A stretch of 64,000 nt of DNA from Chitinivibrionia bacterium (GCA_009779925.1 WRAZ01000006.1:1-64000); one strand, 5' to 3'; shown: positions 55,454-63,715, numbered from the stretch's first letter. Made by a program: numbers and translations. Notes: generated by a model not told the origin, from the sequence alone.

Positions 55454-55912
55454 ATGGAAAAATTCACCCAAACCATTCCCGACAAAACAGCCGAGCAAAT
55501 CGCTCGAATTCAGCGGGAGGTGTTGTTTGAAAAATCGGATGTTAATTCCGTTAAATCGCTTGCAGAAAGCGGGGTTTTGTTTTTTGTTGAATTCGACGAA
55601 AAGCAGAATGTTGCCTGTTTTTGTTCGGTTAAACCGATTTTGGACGAATGGGAAATTTACGATTTGGCGACTGTTCCCGAACATAGAAATCGCGGAATGG
55701 CGAAGAAAATTATTGGCGAAATTCTTGATTTTGCGCTTAAAAACGGGGCGAAAAAGGTGTTTTTGGAAGTTCGTGAAAGCAATAATGCGGCGATAAATTT
55801 ATATTCAAATTTAGGTTTTGAGAAATATCTTACGCGTAAAAATTACTACAAAAACACCCAAGACGGTGTGCTTGGCGCAGAAAATGCCGTTTGTATGAGA
55901 AAAGTGTTGTGA
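55454..55912 (+). CDS. GNAT-family N-acetyltransferase
   Basis: A 152-residue acetyltransferase using acetyl-CoA. The acetyl-CoA site is DLATVPEHRNRGMAKKIIGEIL (R/Q-x-x-G-x-G/A motif with 'RNRGMAKK'), and the last strand/helix pair is FLEVRESNNAAINLYSNLGFEKYLTRKNYY. This order is typical of RimI-like enzymes, which modify protein N-termini, but the substrate is not defined. GAGGAG precedes the ATG, 13 bases past the previous stop. Confidence 0.88.
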   Translation: MEKFTQTIPDKTAEQIARIQREVLFEKSDVNSVKSLAESGVLFFVEFDEKQNVACFCSVKPILDEWEIYDLATVPEHRNRGMAKKIIGEILDFALKNGAKKVFLEVRESNNAAINLYSNLGFEKYLTRKNYYKNTQDGVLGAENAVCMRKVL

Positions 55913-56004
55913 AAACCGCAGAAAAAACATAAAAACGCCCGCACGACAAGCGCCCAAATATTATTTTTGCCTTTAATAAGTTGAAAAAACAAGGAAAATA
56001 GATT

Positions 56005-57228
56005 ATGATAATACCTCGTTCGGACAGAATGGCGGGAGTAAGCTACGCAATACGCGGTCCGGTTTTGGACAGGGCTTACGAATTGGAATCGCAGGGACAT
56101 AAAGTCCTGAAACTGAATATCGGAAACCCCGGAGTTTTCGGATTTAACGCGGACAAAACGCTACTTAACGCGATGAAAGACAATTTGCTTGGCTTGGAAG
56201 GCGGGCAATCGTATTCGCATTCAAAAGGCGTGGAAGAAGTTCGCGCGACAATTGCCGAATATCACATAAAAAGAGGCGCGAAAAACCTTACAAGCAACGA
56301 CGTTTATATCGGAAACGGCGCGAGCGAGCTTATAACTGCCTGTATGCAGGCGCTCCTAAACAGCGGCGACGAGGTGCTTTTGCCCGCGCCCGATTACCCG
56401 CTTTGGACGGCGGCGGTAAATTTACAGCGAGCAAAGGCAGTGCATTACATCTGCAACGAAGAAGACGATTGGAACCCCGACGTTTCGGACATTGAGGCGA
56501 GAATAACGTCCAAAACGCGGGCGATTGTAATAATAAATCCGAACAATCCGACGGGTGCAAATTACAGCGAAAAAGTGCTGAGAGAAATTGTCGGAATTGC
56601 AAGAAAATACGAATTGCTTATTTTTTCCGACGAAATTTACGACAGAATTTTGTATGACGGCGAAATTCATCACAGCATTGCCGAATTTGCGGGGGATCAC
56701 CCTTGCTTTATTTTTAACGGGATTTCAAAAACGCATTTGGCTTGCGGATTTCGCGGCGGTTGGCTTGCGGTTTGCGGCGACAAAAGCGAATTGGGCGACT
56801 ATTTGGACGGGCTTACGACTTTGCTTTCGATGCGGCTTTGTTCTAACGTTCCCGCGCAGTTTGCCTGCAAAGCGGCTTTGGAAGCGGACTATCAAATGGA
56901 TAATTTTATAGTTCCCGGCGGCAGGCTTTACGAACAAAACACGGTCGCAACAAAACTTTTGAACGAAATAGACGGAATTTCGTGCGTAAAGGCGAAAGGC
57001 GCGTTGTATTTGTTCCCGAAAATTGATACAAAAAAATTTAACATAACAAGCGACAAGCAATTTGTTATGGATTTTTTAACGGAAAAAAAGGTACTTTTGG
57101 TAAACGGCACAGGTTTCAACTGGATAGCCCCCGACCATTTCAGGTTGGTATTTTTGCCCGAAGTTCCCGTTCTTGAAGACGCTATCGGTAGGCTGAAAGA
57201 GTTCCTTTCGACCTACCGACAGAAATGA
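56005..57228 (+). CDS. Class I aminotransferase, AlaA-like
   Basis: A PLP enzyme of 407 residues, close in layout to the alanine-forming aminotransferase AlaA. KLNIGNPGVFGF at the start, GNGASELI, PDYPLW, NPNNPTGANYSEKVL, FSDEIYDRI and the PLP-lysine motif FNGISKTHLACGFRGGW are all present; FRLVFLPEVPVLEDAI follows near the C-terminus. Promoter-like CCAAATATTATTTTTG is at about 55950-55965. It probably makes alanine from pyruvate and glutamate. The terminator/repeat block at 57271 follows. Confidence 0.92.
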   Translation: MIIPRSDRMAGVSYAIRGPVLDRAYELESQGHKVLKLNIGNPGVFGFNADKTLLNAMKDNLLGLEGGQSYSHSKGVEEVRATIAEYHIKRGAKNLTSNDVYIGNGASELITACMQALLNSGDEVLLPAPDYPLWTAAVNLQRAKAVHYICNEEDDWNPDVSDIEARITSKTRAIVIINPNNPTGANYSEKVLREIVGIARKYELLIFSDEIYDRILYDGEIHHSIAEFAGDHPCFIFNGISKTHLACGFRGGWLAVCGDKSELGDYLDGLTTLLSMRLCSNVPAQFACKAALEADYQMDNFIVPGGRLYEQNTVATKLLNEIDGISCVKAKGALYLFPKIDTKKFNITSDKQFVMDFLTEKKVLLVNGTGFNWIAPDHFRLVFLPEVPVLEDAIGRLKEFLSTYRQK

Positions 57229-57270
57229 GGTGAAAGCCTCCACCACCAAGGCGAGAGCATATTTTTCTCG

Positions 57271-57330
57271 TCTGCCGCATATAGAAAAGCAGGGACAAGG
57301 ATTTTTTCTTGTTCCTGTGTTTTTTAGACT
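57271..57330. repeat. Dispersed terminator block, copy 1
   Basis: CTGCCGCATATAGAAAAGCA (57272-57291) leads into hairpin CAGGGACAAG gatttttt CTTGTTCCTG (57290-57317) and a T run. The same block recurs at 60153-60240 and 62636-62740. It separates the converging aminotransferase and CotH genes. Confidence 0.8.
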
Positions 57331-57372
57331 GGTCAGCAAGTTAAGTAAAGCCAATAAAATTAAACAGCTATA

Positions 57373-59379
57373 TTAAATTCGTGCATTCAGATAATTTACC
57401 CTCCTTATCCACCAATCAGCCATAAGTTCTACTTGTCGGGCGTGGTCTGGGTCATATCCTTCCCAATAACCGCTTCCGCATTCCATTATCCATCTTTTGG
57501 AATCTTCTTTAACGCCTGCTCTGATTGCAAGTCCTTGCGATTTTATAAAATCGCTGACGGCAAGTATTTCGGTAAGTTTTTCAGTAAAACGCGCTCTGTA
57601 TCTTGCTACAAAAACAGGATCTTCAAAAAAACGTCCCCAAAAAGCGTTTGCTGAGTGTTGATGAAAATAAATATAACGATGTCCTGCAAAATATATGTGC
57701 CCCCCACCCTCTACATAACCAAATCCCCAATCAAAATCCCATAGCATACCTGCGCTTATTTTATCATTTCTGCTTCTTCTATAAAAAAATGTGCTTTTGG
57801 GATGATTCGGCTCAAAGTTCTGAACAATTTCGTTTACCATAATAAAATCTACCAAACTATTTATATCTACCAAATCGCGCCAGCCGTTTTCGGGAAACGT
57901 TTGACAGGCAAGTAAATCGGTGAATTCAGCCCAGTCGTCTATTATGAAGCGATAGCGCGGGTCGTCAATATTATCGCTGAACGACGGCGCTGAAATATTC
58001 ACCGGTAAGTTGAAATTATCGGTTTTAAACCACGGCTCATCTGTGCCGACATCTAATTGCACAAACCAACCGCCGTTATTAAAATCGACATTTGCTCGTC
58101 CCGGAGCGCCGATACCGTTGGGGTCGGCTTGTCTGTGTTCCGTTAGTAAGTAAACTCCCCAATATTCTCCATCCAAATACAAATGAACGTGTTTATGAGT
58201 GTTGGTGTAAGGCAGGTTAAAAACTTCGCGACCGAGATAAAGTGTTGCCGCGTTAGTTAAAAACGTCGGGTCTTGAAATTCCGCAAGCAATATCCAGTTT
58301 CGACGTGCGGCAAGCCCGAACATAGACGTGTCGTTTCTGAATCTTATCCGAAATGGCTGTTTTGGATATCCCCAAGTGGTGTTTCCGCGCCCTCTGATTT
58401 CTTGGTTTCTGATAGTGGCAATATTATTTTGCGGATTATTGGGGTCGTTCAAAGAAAAAGTCATATTTGTCCAAATTCCCGTGGCGCTACCGTGGATTTC
58501 TGCGCCGTAAGCGTCAATAAAGATAACAGGCAGAGTTCCCTCTGCTCTGCCCCTATATCCGATAAGTCCGCCTGTTAATGGATTCCACGCCCCGAATTCT
58601 CGATTTTTGGGACGGAAATGTTCTAATTCGTCATCGTCAACTCCGCCGTGAGCGTAGCGAATGCTTTCAAAGTCGGCGGCATTATTGTCCGTTCCGTCGA
58701 GGGTTATGCGGCGAACGGCTTCCGAAGCGGAGTTTCGCGTTGGCGTTCCTTTGTATCCGAATATGTTGTCGGGATTTGTTGCGTGGTCAATATTGTTTGC
58801 TGTTCCGAGCAAATCAATGAAACCGACGGCAATCTGGCTTCCGTTGCCGTCCATAGTAAACGGATTTTGCACGGTTAATGGAGTTGTGCCTCGGATAAGA
58901 GCGACCTTAAACGCCCGATTGCTCAAACTGAAATTCGGGTCGTTAATATCGCCCGAATTATCATTTATTGACAGGCGACCTGTTGTGTTTTCTCTTGCTC
59001 CTAAAATTAAGAACGATGTTTTTGCGGGAATTGTTCCGCTCAAAGGGATTGCTCTCCAATTATCATCCACCCCTGCTTCTCTTGCAGGCAAACCTCTTAT
59101 ACCGTCCGCGTGAAACAAGGTAATCCCGCTCAAGTTTATCGGTGAATCGGAGTTGTTGTAAATTTCAACAAAAGAATGGCTTGCACCCGCCGCGTCTCCC
59201 GAAGAGCCATACGCCTGCAATATTAGTAATTGCCCTGAAAGCGAGTCCCGTCTTCCGTGATTATTGCATCCGCTATCACGGTCATAATCATCATTTTTGT
59301 CGTCCGAGCAACCGACAAAATTCGTCATACTTAACGCGATAATCCATATCGCCGCCAACATTTTAATAAAACGTCTCAT
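57373..59379 (-). CDS. CotH kinase-like lipoprotein with lamin-tail domain
   Basis: A 668-residue surface lipoprotein. Start at 59379 (GGGAGG upstream); the ATG at 59394 overlaps the RBS. The signal MRRFIKMLAAIWIIALSMTNFVGC (24 residues) is followed by a D/N-rich spacer. A lamin-tail-like (LTD) domain spans about 45-215 (FVEIYNNSDSPINLSGITLF). The CotH domain (about 300-600) has GRGNTTWGYPKQPFRIRF, RRNWILLAEFQDPTFLTNA, VHLYLDGEYWGVYLLTEH and the metal-binding-like MLWDFDWGFG. CotH proteins phosphorylate surface proteins or act in cellulosome-type systems. Leader copy D lies upstream. Confidence 0.85.
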   Translation of the reverse strand: MRRFIKMLAAIWIIALSMTNFVGCSDDKNDDYDRDSGCNNHGRRDSLSGQLLILQAYGSSGDAAGASHSFVEIYNNSDSPINLSGITLFHADGIRGLPAREAGVDDNWRAIPLSGTIPAKTSFLILGARENTTGRLSINDNSGDINDPNFSLSNRAFKVALIRGTTPLTVQNPFTMDGNGSQIAVGFIDLLGTANNIDHATNPDNIFGYKGTPTRNSASEAVRRITLDGTDNNAADFESIRYAHGGVDDDELEHFRPKNREFGAWNPLTGGLIGYRGRAEGTLPVIFIDAYGAEIHGSATGIWTNMTFSLNDPNNPQNNIATIRNQEIRGRGNTTWGYPKQPFRIRFRNDTSMFGLAARRNWILLAEFQDPTFLTNAATLYLGREVFNLPYTNTHKHVHLYLDGEYWGVYLLTEHRQADPNGIGAPGRANVDFNNGGWFVQLDVGTDEPWFKTDNFNLPVNISAPSFSDNIDDPRYRFIIDDWAEFTDLLACQTFPENGWRDLVDINSLVDFIMVNEIVQNFEPNHPKSTFFYRRSRNDKISAGMLWDFDWGFGYVEGGGHIYFAGHRYIYFHQHSANAFWGRFFEDPVFVARYRARFTEKLTEILAVSDFIKSQGLAIRAGVKEDSKRWIMECGSGYWEGYDPDHARQVELMADWWIRRVNYLNARI

Positions 59380-59399
59380 AAAAAATCCTCCCATATTAG

Positions 59400-59500
59400 A
59401 GATTAAAAGTTAAGTTTTACGGGAAAAACAACAAAAAAAAGAGGTTGTTCTGCCGAAATTCATATTTTCGACAAAAAATCACGAATACGCTATCGCATCG
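59400..59500 (-). promoter_or_regulatory. Surface-protein 5' leader, copy D (upstream of CotH gene)
   Basis: On the minus strand, ATTCGTGATTTTTTGTCGAA precedes GGCAGAACAACCTC (59441-59454), then a T run and GTTGTT. This is segment 2 of leaders A and B. It is homologous, in inverted orientation, to copy C at about 60026-60090. A clear segment 1 is not found; GAGGTT near 59530 is a weak candidate. Confidence 0.45.
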
Positions 59501-59808
59501 CAAATAGTAAAAAAGTTATTACTTGTTCCGAAACCTCGTTTAAAAGGCGTTCATTACTAGTATTACATCTAAGATCAAGCAGAGATAAACTCTACTCGTG
59601 ATTTTTTGGCACAGGGAAAATATGTTATTGCAACAATAGAAAACGAAAAAAAATCTAAATATTTGATTTAACAGAGAAAAAAATGCGTTAAAAGCGCTTT
59701 TTTTTATCAATTAAAACATAGTTTTTTTCAATTTTTTTTAATTATATTTAAATGGTATAATCTTTAATATCCAATAACTACAAAAAACTTCCTCATTTTT
59801 CCTGCGCC

Positions 59809-60090
59809 AAATAGTATTTTCTTCCCTGCCAAGAAATCACGATGATGTAGAGATTATGTCTCTGCGTTTCGTTTTAAAGTAAAATTAGTGGTTGCCGGAT
59901 GCTATGTTCTTACGAAGGACAAGCACCTGTAAAAGTAATTTTTGGGGGGGGATTCTGCCCATCTTGTTAGCTTATACAGGCGGTAATTACTATATTATGT
60001 AAATTACAGAGAAACGACAAGTGGTAATTCGTGATTTTTTGGCGAAAATAAGAATTTTCGGCAGAATACCCCTTTTTTTTGTTGCCTATT
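59809..60090 (+). promoter_or_regulatory. Orphan surface-protein 5' leader, copy C
   Basis: CCAAATAGTATTTTC promoter, then segment 1 GGGGATTCTGCC (59948-59959) and segment 2 GGCAGAATACCCC (60060-60072), complementary with one bulged A. The pair is 100 bases apart and followed by a T run and GTTG, as in copies A, B and D. No gene follows; the next coding-like text is a C-terminal tail. Confidence 0.5.
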
Positions 60091-60093
60091 CCG

Positions 60094-60141
60094 TGCGGAA
60101 GAAGATTTACCTATTCGTCGAGGATTGGGGGGAGCAGGTAT
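60094..60141 (+). pseudogene. Remnant of a sorting-type C-terminal domain
   Basis: One frame reads C-G-R-R-F-T-Y-S-S-R-I-G-G-S-R, close to the GGRRFTYSSRIGVNR end of the 49003-51960 protein. No body or start; it follows leader C directly. Confidence 0.65.
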
Positions 60142-60152
60142 AATTCAATTTG

Positions 60153-60254
60153 CATATAGAAACACAGGGGCAAGGATTTTTTCTTGTCCCTGTGTTTTTT
60201 TAGATTTTTCAAAAAACTTCGTATTTAACAGGAAATAAATAGTATTTTCATCTT
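60153..60254 (+). repeat. Dispersed terminator/promoter block, copy 2
   Basis: CATATAGAAACACAGG with hairpin AGGGGCAAG/CTTGTCCCT (about 60166-60191), then TAACAGGAAATAAATAGTATTTTC to the ATG at 60255. It is nearly identical over more than 100 bases to 62642-62744, including the promoter. Confidence 0.85.
60243..60248 (+). promoter_or_regulatory. Leaderless promoter of the PDDEXK gene
   Basis: TATTTT occupies -12 to -7 relative to the ATG at 60255, exactly the -10 position if transcription starts at the A of ATG. There is no Shine-Dalgarno sequence upstream. Confidence 0.55.
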
Positions 60255-61379
60255 ATGGAAACGAACAATACAAACAATATGGAAGCACAAGAATTTCAGC
60301 AGGTGCTCGGGATTATTTCGCAACACCGTTTGCGAGCGTTGCAAGCCGTTAATAGCGAAATTCTGTTTACAGCGTGGAGTGTCGGCGCTTTTGTTTCGGC
60401 GCGCCTTAAAAATTCCGCGTGGGGAAGCAAAACCGTTATGCAACTTTCGGAGTATCTGCGCGCGCAAGACCCGACTTTGAGAGGATATAGTCGTCCAAGT
60501 ATATACAATATGGTTAGTTTTTACGAGGCATATTCTTCCGCGCAATTTGCCGAATACAAAGAAAATCTAAAGCTTGACAGATTTGTCCAGCCGTCGGCGA
60601 GACAATTAGAAAACACTTTAACAATTATCTCGCCGCCGGCGAGACAATTGGAAGAATCAATGCCTGAATTCTTAGGTTTAACAACTATAACTAATCATTT
60701 TGAAATACTCAATGCTTGCAAAACCATTGAAGAGCGTATTTTTTACATATTGTATTCCTATAAGGAAAAATTGAATAAAATGGAATTGCGGCGTTGTATA
60801 AAAAACCACACTTTTGCCTCTTTAATGGGAACAAAACACAACATTTCCAAAGGATTAAAAGAAATTTATCCTCAATCCGTGCCAATGTTGAAAGACACAA
60901 TTTTTGTCGATTTTCTCGGGTTGCCACAAAAATACTCCGAAAAACGTTTGCGAAAAAGCATTTTGGCTAATTTGAAAGATTTTGTTCTTGAATTAGGAAA
61001 AGATTTTTTGCATTACGCGACCGAGTTGCCTCTACAAGTCGGAAATTCTACGTTCAAAGTTGATTTGGTATTTTATCACAGAGGATTACAATGTTTGGTG
61101 GCAGTTGAACTGAAAACAGGCAAGTTTAAGCCCGAACATACAGGGCAGTTGGAATTTTATCTCGAAGCCCTCGACCGCGATGTTCGTCGAAGCAACGAAA
61201 ATCCAAGCATTGGCATTTTGCTTTGCAGAGAAGCCGACCGAAGCGTTGTCGAATATGCGATGAGCCGCAGTTTAAGCCCGACAATGATTGCCGAATACGA
61301 GCGGCAACTTATCCCCAAAGAAGTACTGCAACGCTCTTTGGACGAGTTTTGCAGTTTTTTGACCGATACAAAGAAGTAG
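60255..61379 (+). CDS. YhcG/DUF1016-family PDDEXK nuclease-like protein
   Basis: A 374-residue protein of the YhcG type. The N-terminal DUF1016_N region (about 10-110) reads LRALQAVNSEILFTAWSVGAFVS, GSKTVMQLSEYL and GYSRPSIYNMVSFYEAY. A short imperfect duplication (PSARQLENTLTIISPPARQLEES) links to the C-terminal PDDEXK-type nuclease domain (about 220-345), where FKVDLVFYHRGLQCLVAVELKTGKF gives D..ExK with Asp, Glu and Lys. YhcG-like proteins are found with restriction systems and mobile elements. Start and promoter overlap (leaderless). Confidence 0.85.
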   Translation: METNNTNNMEAQEFQQVLGIISQHRLRALQAVNSEILFTAWSVGAFVSARLKNSAWGSKTVMQLSEYLRAQDPTLRGYSRPSIYNMVSFYEAYSSAQFAEYKENLKLDRFVQPSARQLENTLTIISPPARQLEESMPEFLGLTTITNHFEILNACKTIEERIFYILYSYKEKLNKMELRRCIKNHTFASLMGTKHNISKGLKEIYPQSVPMLKDTIFVDFLGLPQKYSEKRLRKSILANLKDFVLELGKDFLHYATELPLQVGNSTFKVDLVFYHRGLQCLVAVELKTGKFKPEHTGQLEFYLEALDRDVRRSNENPSIGILLCREADRSVVEYAMSRSLSPTMIAEYERQLIPKEVLQRSLDEFCSFLTDTKK

Positions 61380-61412
61380 GTTTGGGGTCAGATTTTTAAA
61401 TTTAGCCAAAAG

Positions 61413-61476
61413 CACAATTATCGCCGAAGCAACAGGTATCAGCGGAAGAAGATTTGCCCTTTTTCGCCGTGATTAA
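61413..61476 (+). pseudogene. Remnant of a sorting-type C-terminal domain
   Basis: One frame reads T-I-I-A-E-A-T-G-I-S-G-R-R-F-A and ends FRRD-stop, similar to the VVEATSAGGRRFTYSSRI tail of the GLUG protein. It overlaps the end of the opposing fic gene. Confidence 0.5.
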
Positions 61477-62552
61477 GTTTCTGCCTTACTGTACCAAGCG
61501 CCTTTTGTGGAGCCGTTTTTAATAATATAATTTTTTAGCAACAAAGTTTTTACTGCTTTTTTAGCGGTTTCCAAGTTCAAATTCAGCGAATCCGCAATTT
61601 CCGAAGAAGTCAGGCAATTTTGCCGCTCAAACAATGAAAGTATTTTTTGCTTGGTAAGTGATACGGCAGGTTTTCTTTCTTCTTTTCCGAGATTTTTTGT
61701 TTGTTTTATTTTGCTTATTTTAACTTCCAAATGCCTTTTTTGTTTCAAAAGTGTCGCTAAAAAGAATGAAATCCAAGGTTCGAAATTAGGCGTTAAAGTG
61801 CTGATTGTGCTTTGCGTTTTTCTTAAAGCGCGATAATATCCTTCTTTGTTTCTCTCAACGATCGATTCCACCGAACTATACGGAATATACGCATATCCCT
61901 TTTGCTGTAAAAGTAAAGTCGTAATTGCTCTTGACAAACGACCGTTTCCATCTTGAAAAGGGTGTATCGCCAAAAAAACTACAACAAAAATTCCTATTAC
62001 TATAAGCGGGTGATAAAAATTATCGTCAAGATTTTTTTTAGTCCATTCAAGCAAATCGTCCATTTGTTTTGGAGTATCAAAAGGCGAAGTTGTTTCAAAA
62101 ATAACGCCGATTTCTTTGCCGTCGGAATCAAATGCTACTATAGAATTCGACATTTTTTTGTATTCGCCTCTGTGCTTTTCATCTTTTTGAGTATATTGCA
62201 ACAAAATTTTATGCAATTGTTTTATATAATTTTCCGACAAAGGAATAATTTCGTAGTTTTCAAAAATCGCGTCTAAAAGTTCCGCATAGCCGCCCACTTC
62301 TTCTTCGTCTCTCGAATCAAACGATTTTGTTTTTATACATGAAAGAAGTTTTTCGATTTCTTTGTCCGTTAATTTGTTTTCCTCTATACGGTTGCTTGAG
62401 CCGATTGACTCAATTGTCGATATTTTTTTTAACGCCAATAATTTTTCAGGAGAAAAGTTTTGTATATTCTCCCATTTCCCCTTAAATTCATCTATTTCCG
62501 CTATAGCCGACAAGATCTGCGGCGTTATTTTCAGTTCTCCGATTTTAAGCAC
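61473..62552 (-). CDS. Fic-family protein with winged-helix C-terminus (second copy type)
   Basis: A 359-residue Fic protein of the common N-terminal-helix type. Inhibitory-helix motif region SIESIGSSNRIEENKLT (about 48-64) resembles S-x-x-x-E-[G/N], here with Glu after the key Glu. Catalytic HPFQDGNGRLSRAI (about 195-208) is canonical. A C-terminal winged helix (about 295-355, CLTSSEIADSLNLNLETAKKAV) may bind DNA or regulate its own gene. It is not close in sequence to the Fic protein at 25113. Function of the modification is unknown. Confidence 0.9.
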   Translation of the reverse strand: MLKIGELKITPQILSAIAEIDEFKGKWENIQNFSPEKLLALKKISTIESIGSSNRIEENKLTDKEIEKLLSCIKTKSFDSRDEEEVGGYAELLDAIFENYEIIPLSENYIKQLHKILLQYTQKDEKHRGEYKKMSNSIVAFDSDGKEIGVIFETTSPFDTPKQMDDLLEWTKKNLDDNFYHPLIVIGIFVVVFLAIHPFQDGNGRLSRAITTLLLQQKGYAYIPYSSVESIVERNKEGYYRALRKTQSTISTLTPNFEPWISFFLATLLKQKRHLEVKISKIKQTKNLGKEERKPAVSLTKQKILSLFERQNCLTSSEIADSLNLNLETAKKAVKTLLLKNYIIKNGSTKGAWYSKAET

Positions 62553-62635
62553 ACGCGCTCCTTAAATATACTTTATTTTACTTAATATTGCTTAATTTTT
62601 CTTTAAAAATGTGAATTTTGTGTAAAATCTCTAAG

Positions 62636-62779
62636 TCTGCCGCATATAGAAAAGCAGGGGCAAGGATTTTTTCTTGTCCCTGTGTTTTTTAGATTTTTCA
62701 AAAAACTTTCGTATTTAACAGAAAATAAATAGTATTTTCATCGTATGAAAACGAACAATATAAACAATATGGAGGAAAA
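62636..62779 (+). repeat. Dispersed block copy 3 with promoter and mini-ORF
   Basis: Terminator hairpin CAGGGGCAAG/CTTGTCCCTG (62655-62682), then TAACAGAAAATAAATAGTATTTTC and a 12-codon mini-ORF at 62745-62783 (MKTNNINNMEEK-stop) that mirrors METNNTNNMEAQ of the 60255 gene. Its TGA overlaps the ATG of the 62780 gene (ATGA). GGAGGAAAA serves as that gene's ribosome site. Confidence 0.8.
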
Positions 62780-62783
62780 ATGA
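62745..62783 (+). CDS. 12-codon leaderless mini-ORF
   Basis: MKTNNINNMEEK, starting 6 bases past TATTTTC. It matches the first 12 codons of the YhcG-type gene, so it is a captured gene start, now in front of an unrelated secreted protein with ATGA overlap. It could couple translation of the downstream gene. Confidence 0.4.
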   Translation: MKTNNINNMEEK

Positions 62784-63559
62784 AAAAAATAACAAAAATT
62801 TCTTTGGTGATTTTAGGACTATTCGGATTTGCGAGCGCGCAGATTACTTTATTGCATACTTTTGATGGAAGTTATTTGCACTCAGGTACACAAGCCAGAT
62901 TTTTTAGCGGATACTTCCCGCAAGTTCCTTCAAATAACCAAGTGCGGTTCTACAATGAAGATTTTTCTCTGAGAGCGCAAGTTAACATACCAATTCCCGA
63001 TGGATATGCTATTTCAAGCATTGCAAATGTATCGGAAAATGTATTTAGCACAGACGGCAGATTGGAATTTACTGTTTCTTTTCTTAGATCCTCATCAATG
63101 CGTGTACAATTATTTAATGAAAACGGAAATATGCTTAGAGACTTTGGCGATGGTAGCCTATTCGCCTTTCTTCACTTAACATCAGACGGAAATTATCGAC
63201 TATTTGTAAACAGACGAGGAACAGTTGGAACTGAAACAAGAACATTTACCGACATATATTCGCTCCCCGGCAGAGAGCCGTCGGTTTCTTCAACTCCTGC
63301 AAGAGCCGTTAGAAGTAGTAATCCTGCTCGTTTTGCAGGAATAAACAACGGACAAATTCAACTGAATTTAACAGCCGGAAGATATACCGCGCAACTCTTA
63401 AATCCACAAGGACGTTTAATAAACAGCGTAGATATTAACGCAATAAACGGTGTAAATGCAACAGGCTTAAGAACAGACAACTTGGCGCGAGGCGTATTTA
63501 TTTTGAATGTCGAACAGGCGGGAATTACGGTGCTAAATCAGAGGATAATGATTGATTAA
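62780..63559 (+). CDS. Secreted protein with sorting-type C-terminal domain
   Basis: A 259-residue exported protein (signal peptide MKKITKISLVILGLFGFASA). The body (about 22-165) is beta-rich and unrecognised; a Ser/Arg/Pro linker precedes a C-terminal domain of about 75 residues (IQLNLTAGRYTAQLLNPQGR, LARGVFILNVEQAGITVLNQ) with the strand pattern of type A sorting (Por/T9SS-like) domains. GGAGGAAAA gives a good RBS. The promoter and leader come from block copy 3. Whether a T9SS exists in this organism cannot be decided here. Confidence 0.75.
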   Translation: MKKITKISLVILGLFGFASAQITLLHTFDGSYLHSGTQARFFSGYFPQVPSNNQVRFYNEDFSLRAQVNIPIPDGYAISSIANVSENVFSTDGRLEFTVSFLRSSSMRVQLFNENGNMLRDFGDGSLFAFLHLTSDGNYRLFVNRRGTVGTETRTFTDIYSLPGREPSVSSTPARAVRSSNPARFAGINNGQIQLNLTAGRYTAQLLNPQGRLINSVDINAINGVNATGLRTDNLARGVFILNVEQAGITVLNQRIMID

Positions 63560-63589
63560 CATATTTTAGTAATTATGCCGAAAGATATC

Positions 63590-63652
63590 GAAGCAACAGG
63601 TATCAGCGGAAGAAGGTTTGCCTATTCATCAAGGATTGGGGTGAGCAGGTAA
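63590..63652 (+). pseudogene. Remnant of a sorting-type C-terminal domain
   Basis: The frame reads EATGISGRRFAYSSRIGVSR and stop (21 codons), closely like the end of the 49003 GLUG protein. It has no body and follows the 62780 gene by 30 bases. Confidence 0.7.
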
Positions 63653-63715
63653 AAAATTGGTTTTCGTCCATTTTTGCAGATACAAGACGCGCCTTGTATC
63701 TTTCTCGTTGGCGCA

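Larger units (their letters stand above)
59380..60254. other. 875-bp gene-free region with inverted leader copies and a tail remnant
   Basis: Holds leader D (minus, 59400-59500), a promoter-like CCAAATAGTATTTTC (about 59809-59823, plus), leader C (59948-60090, plus), the tail remnant at 60094-60141 and terminator block copy 2. It is poor in open frames longer than 60 codons. Best read as the site of a lost surface-protein gene. Confidence 0.6.

Noticed and set aside
59660-59800. AT-rich stretch as a replication origin
   Set aside because: No DnaA boxes in an ordered cluster and no dnaA/gid genes; AT richness alone is not enough.
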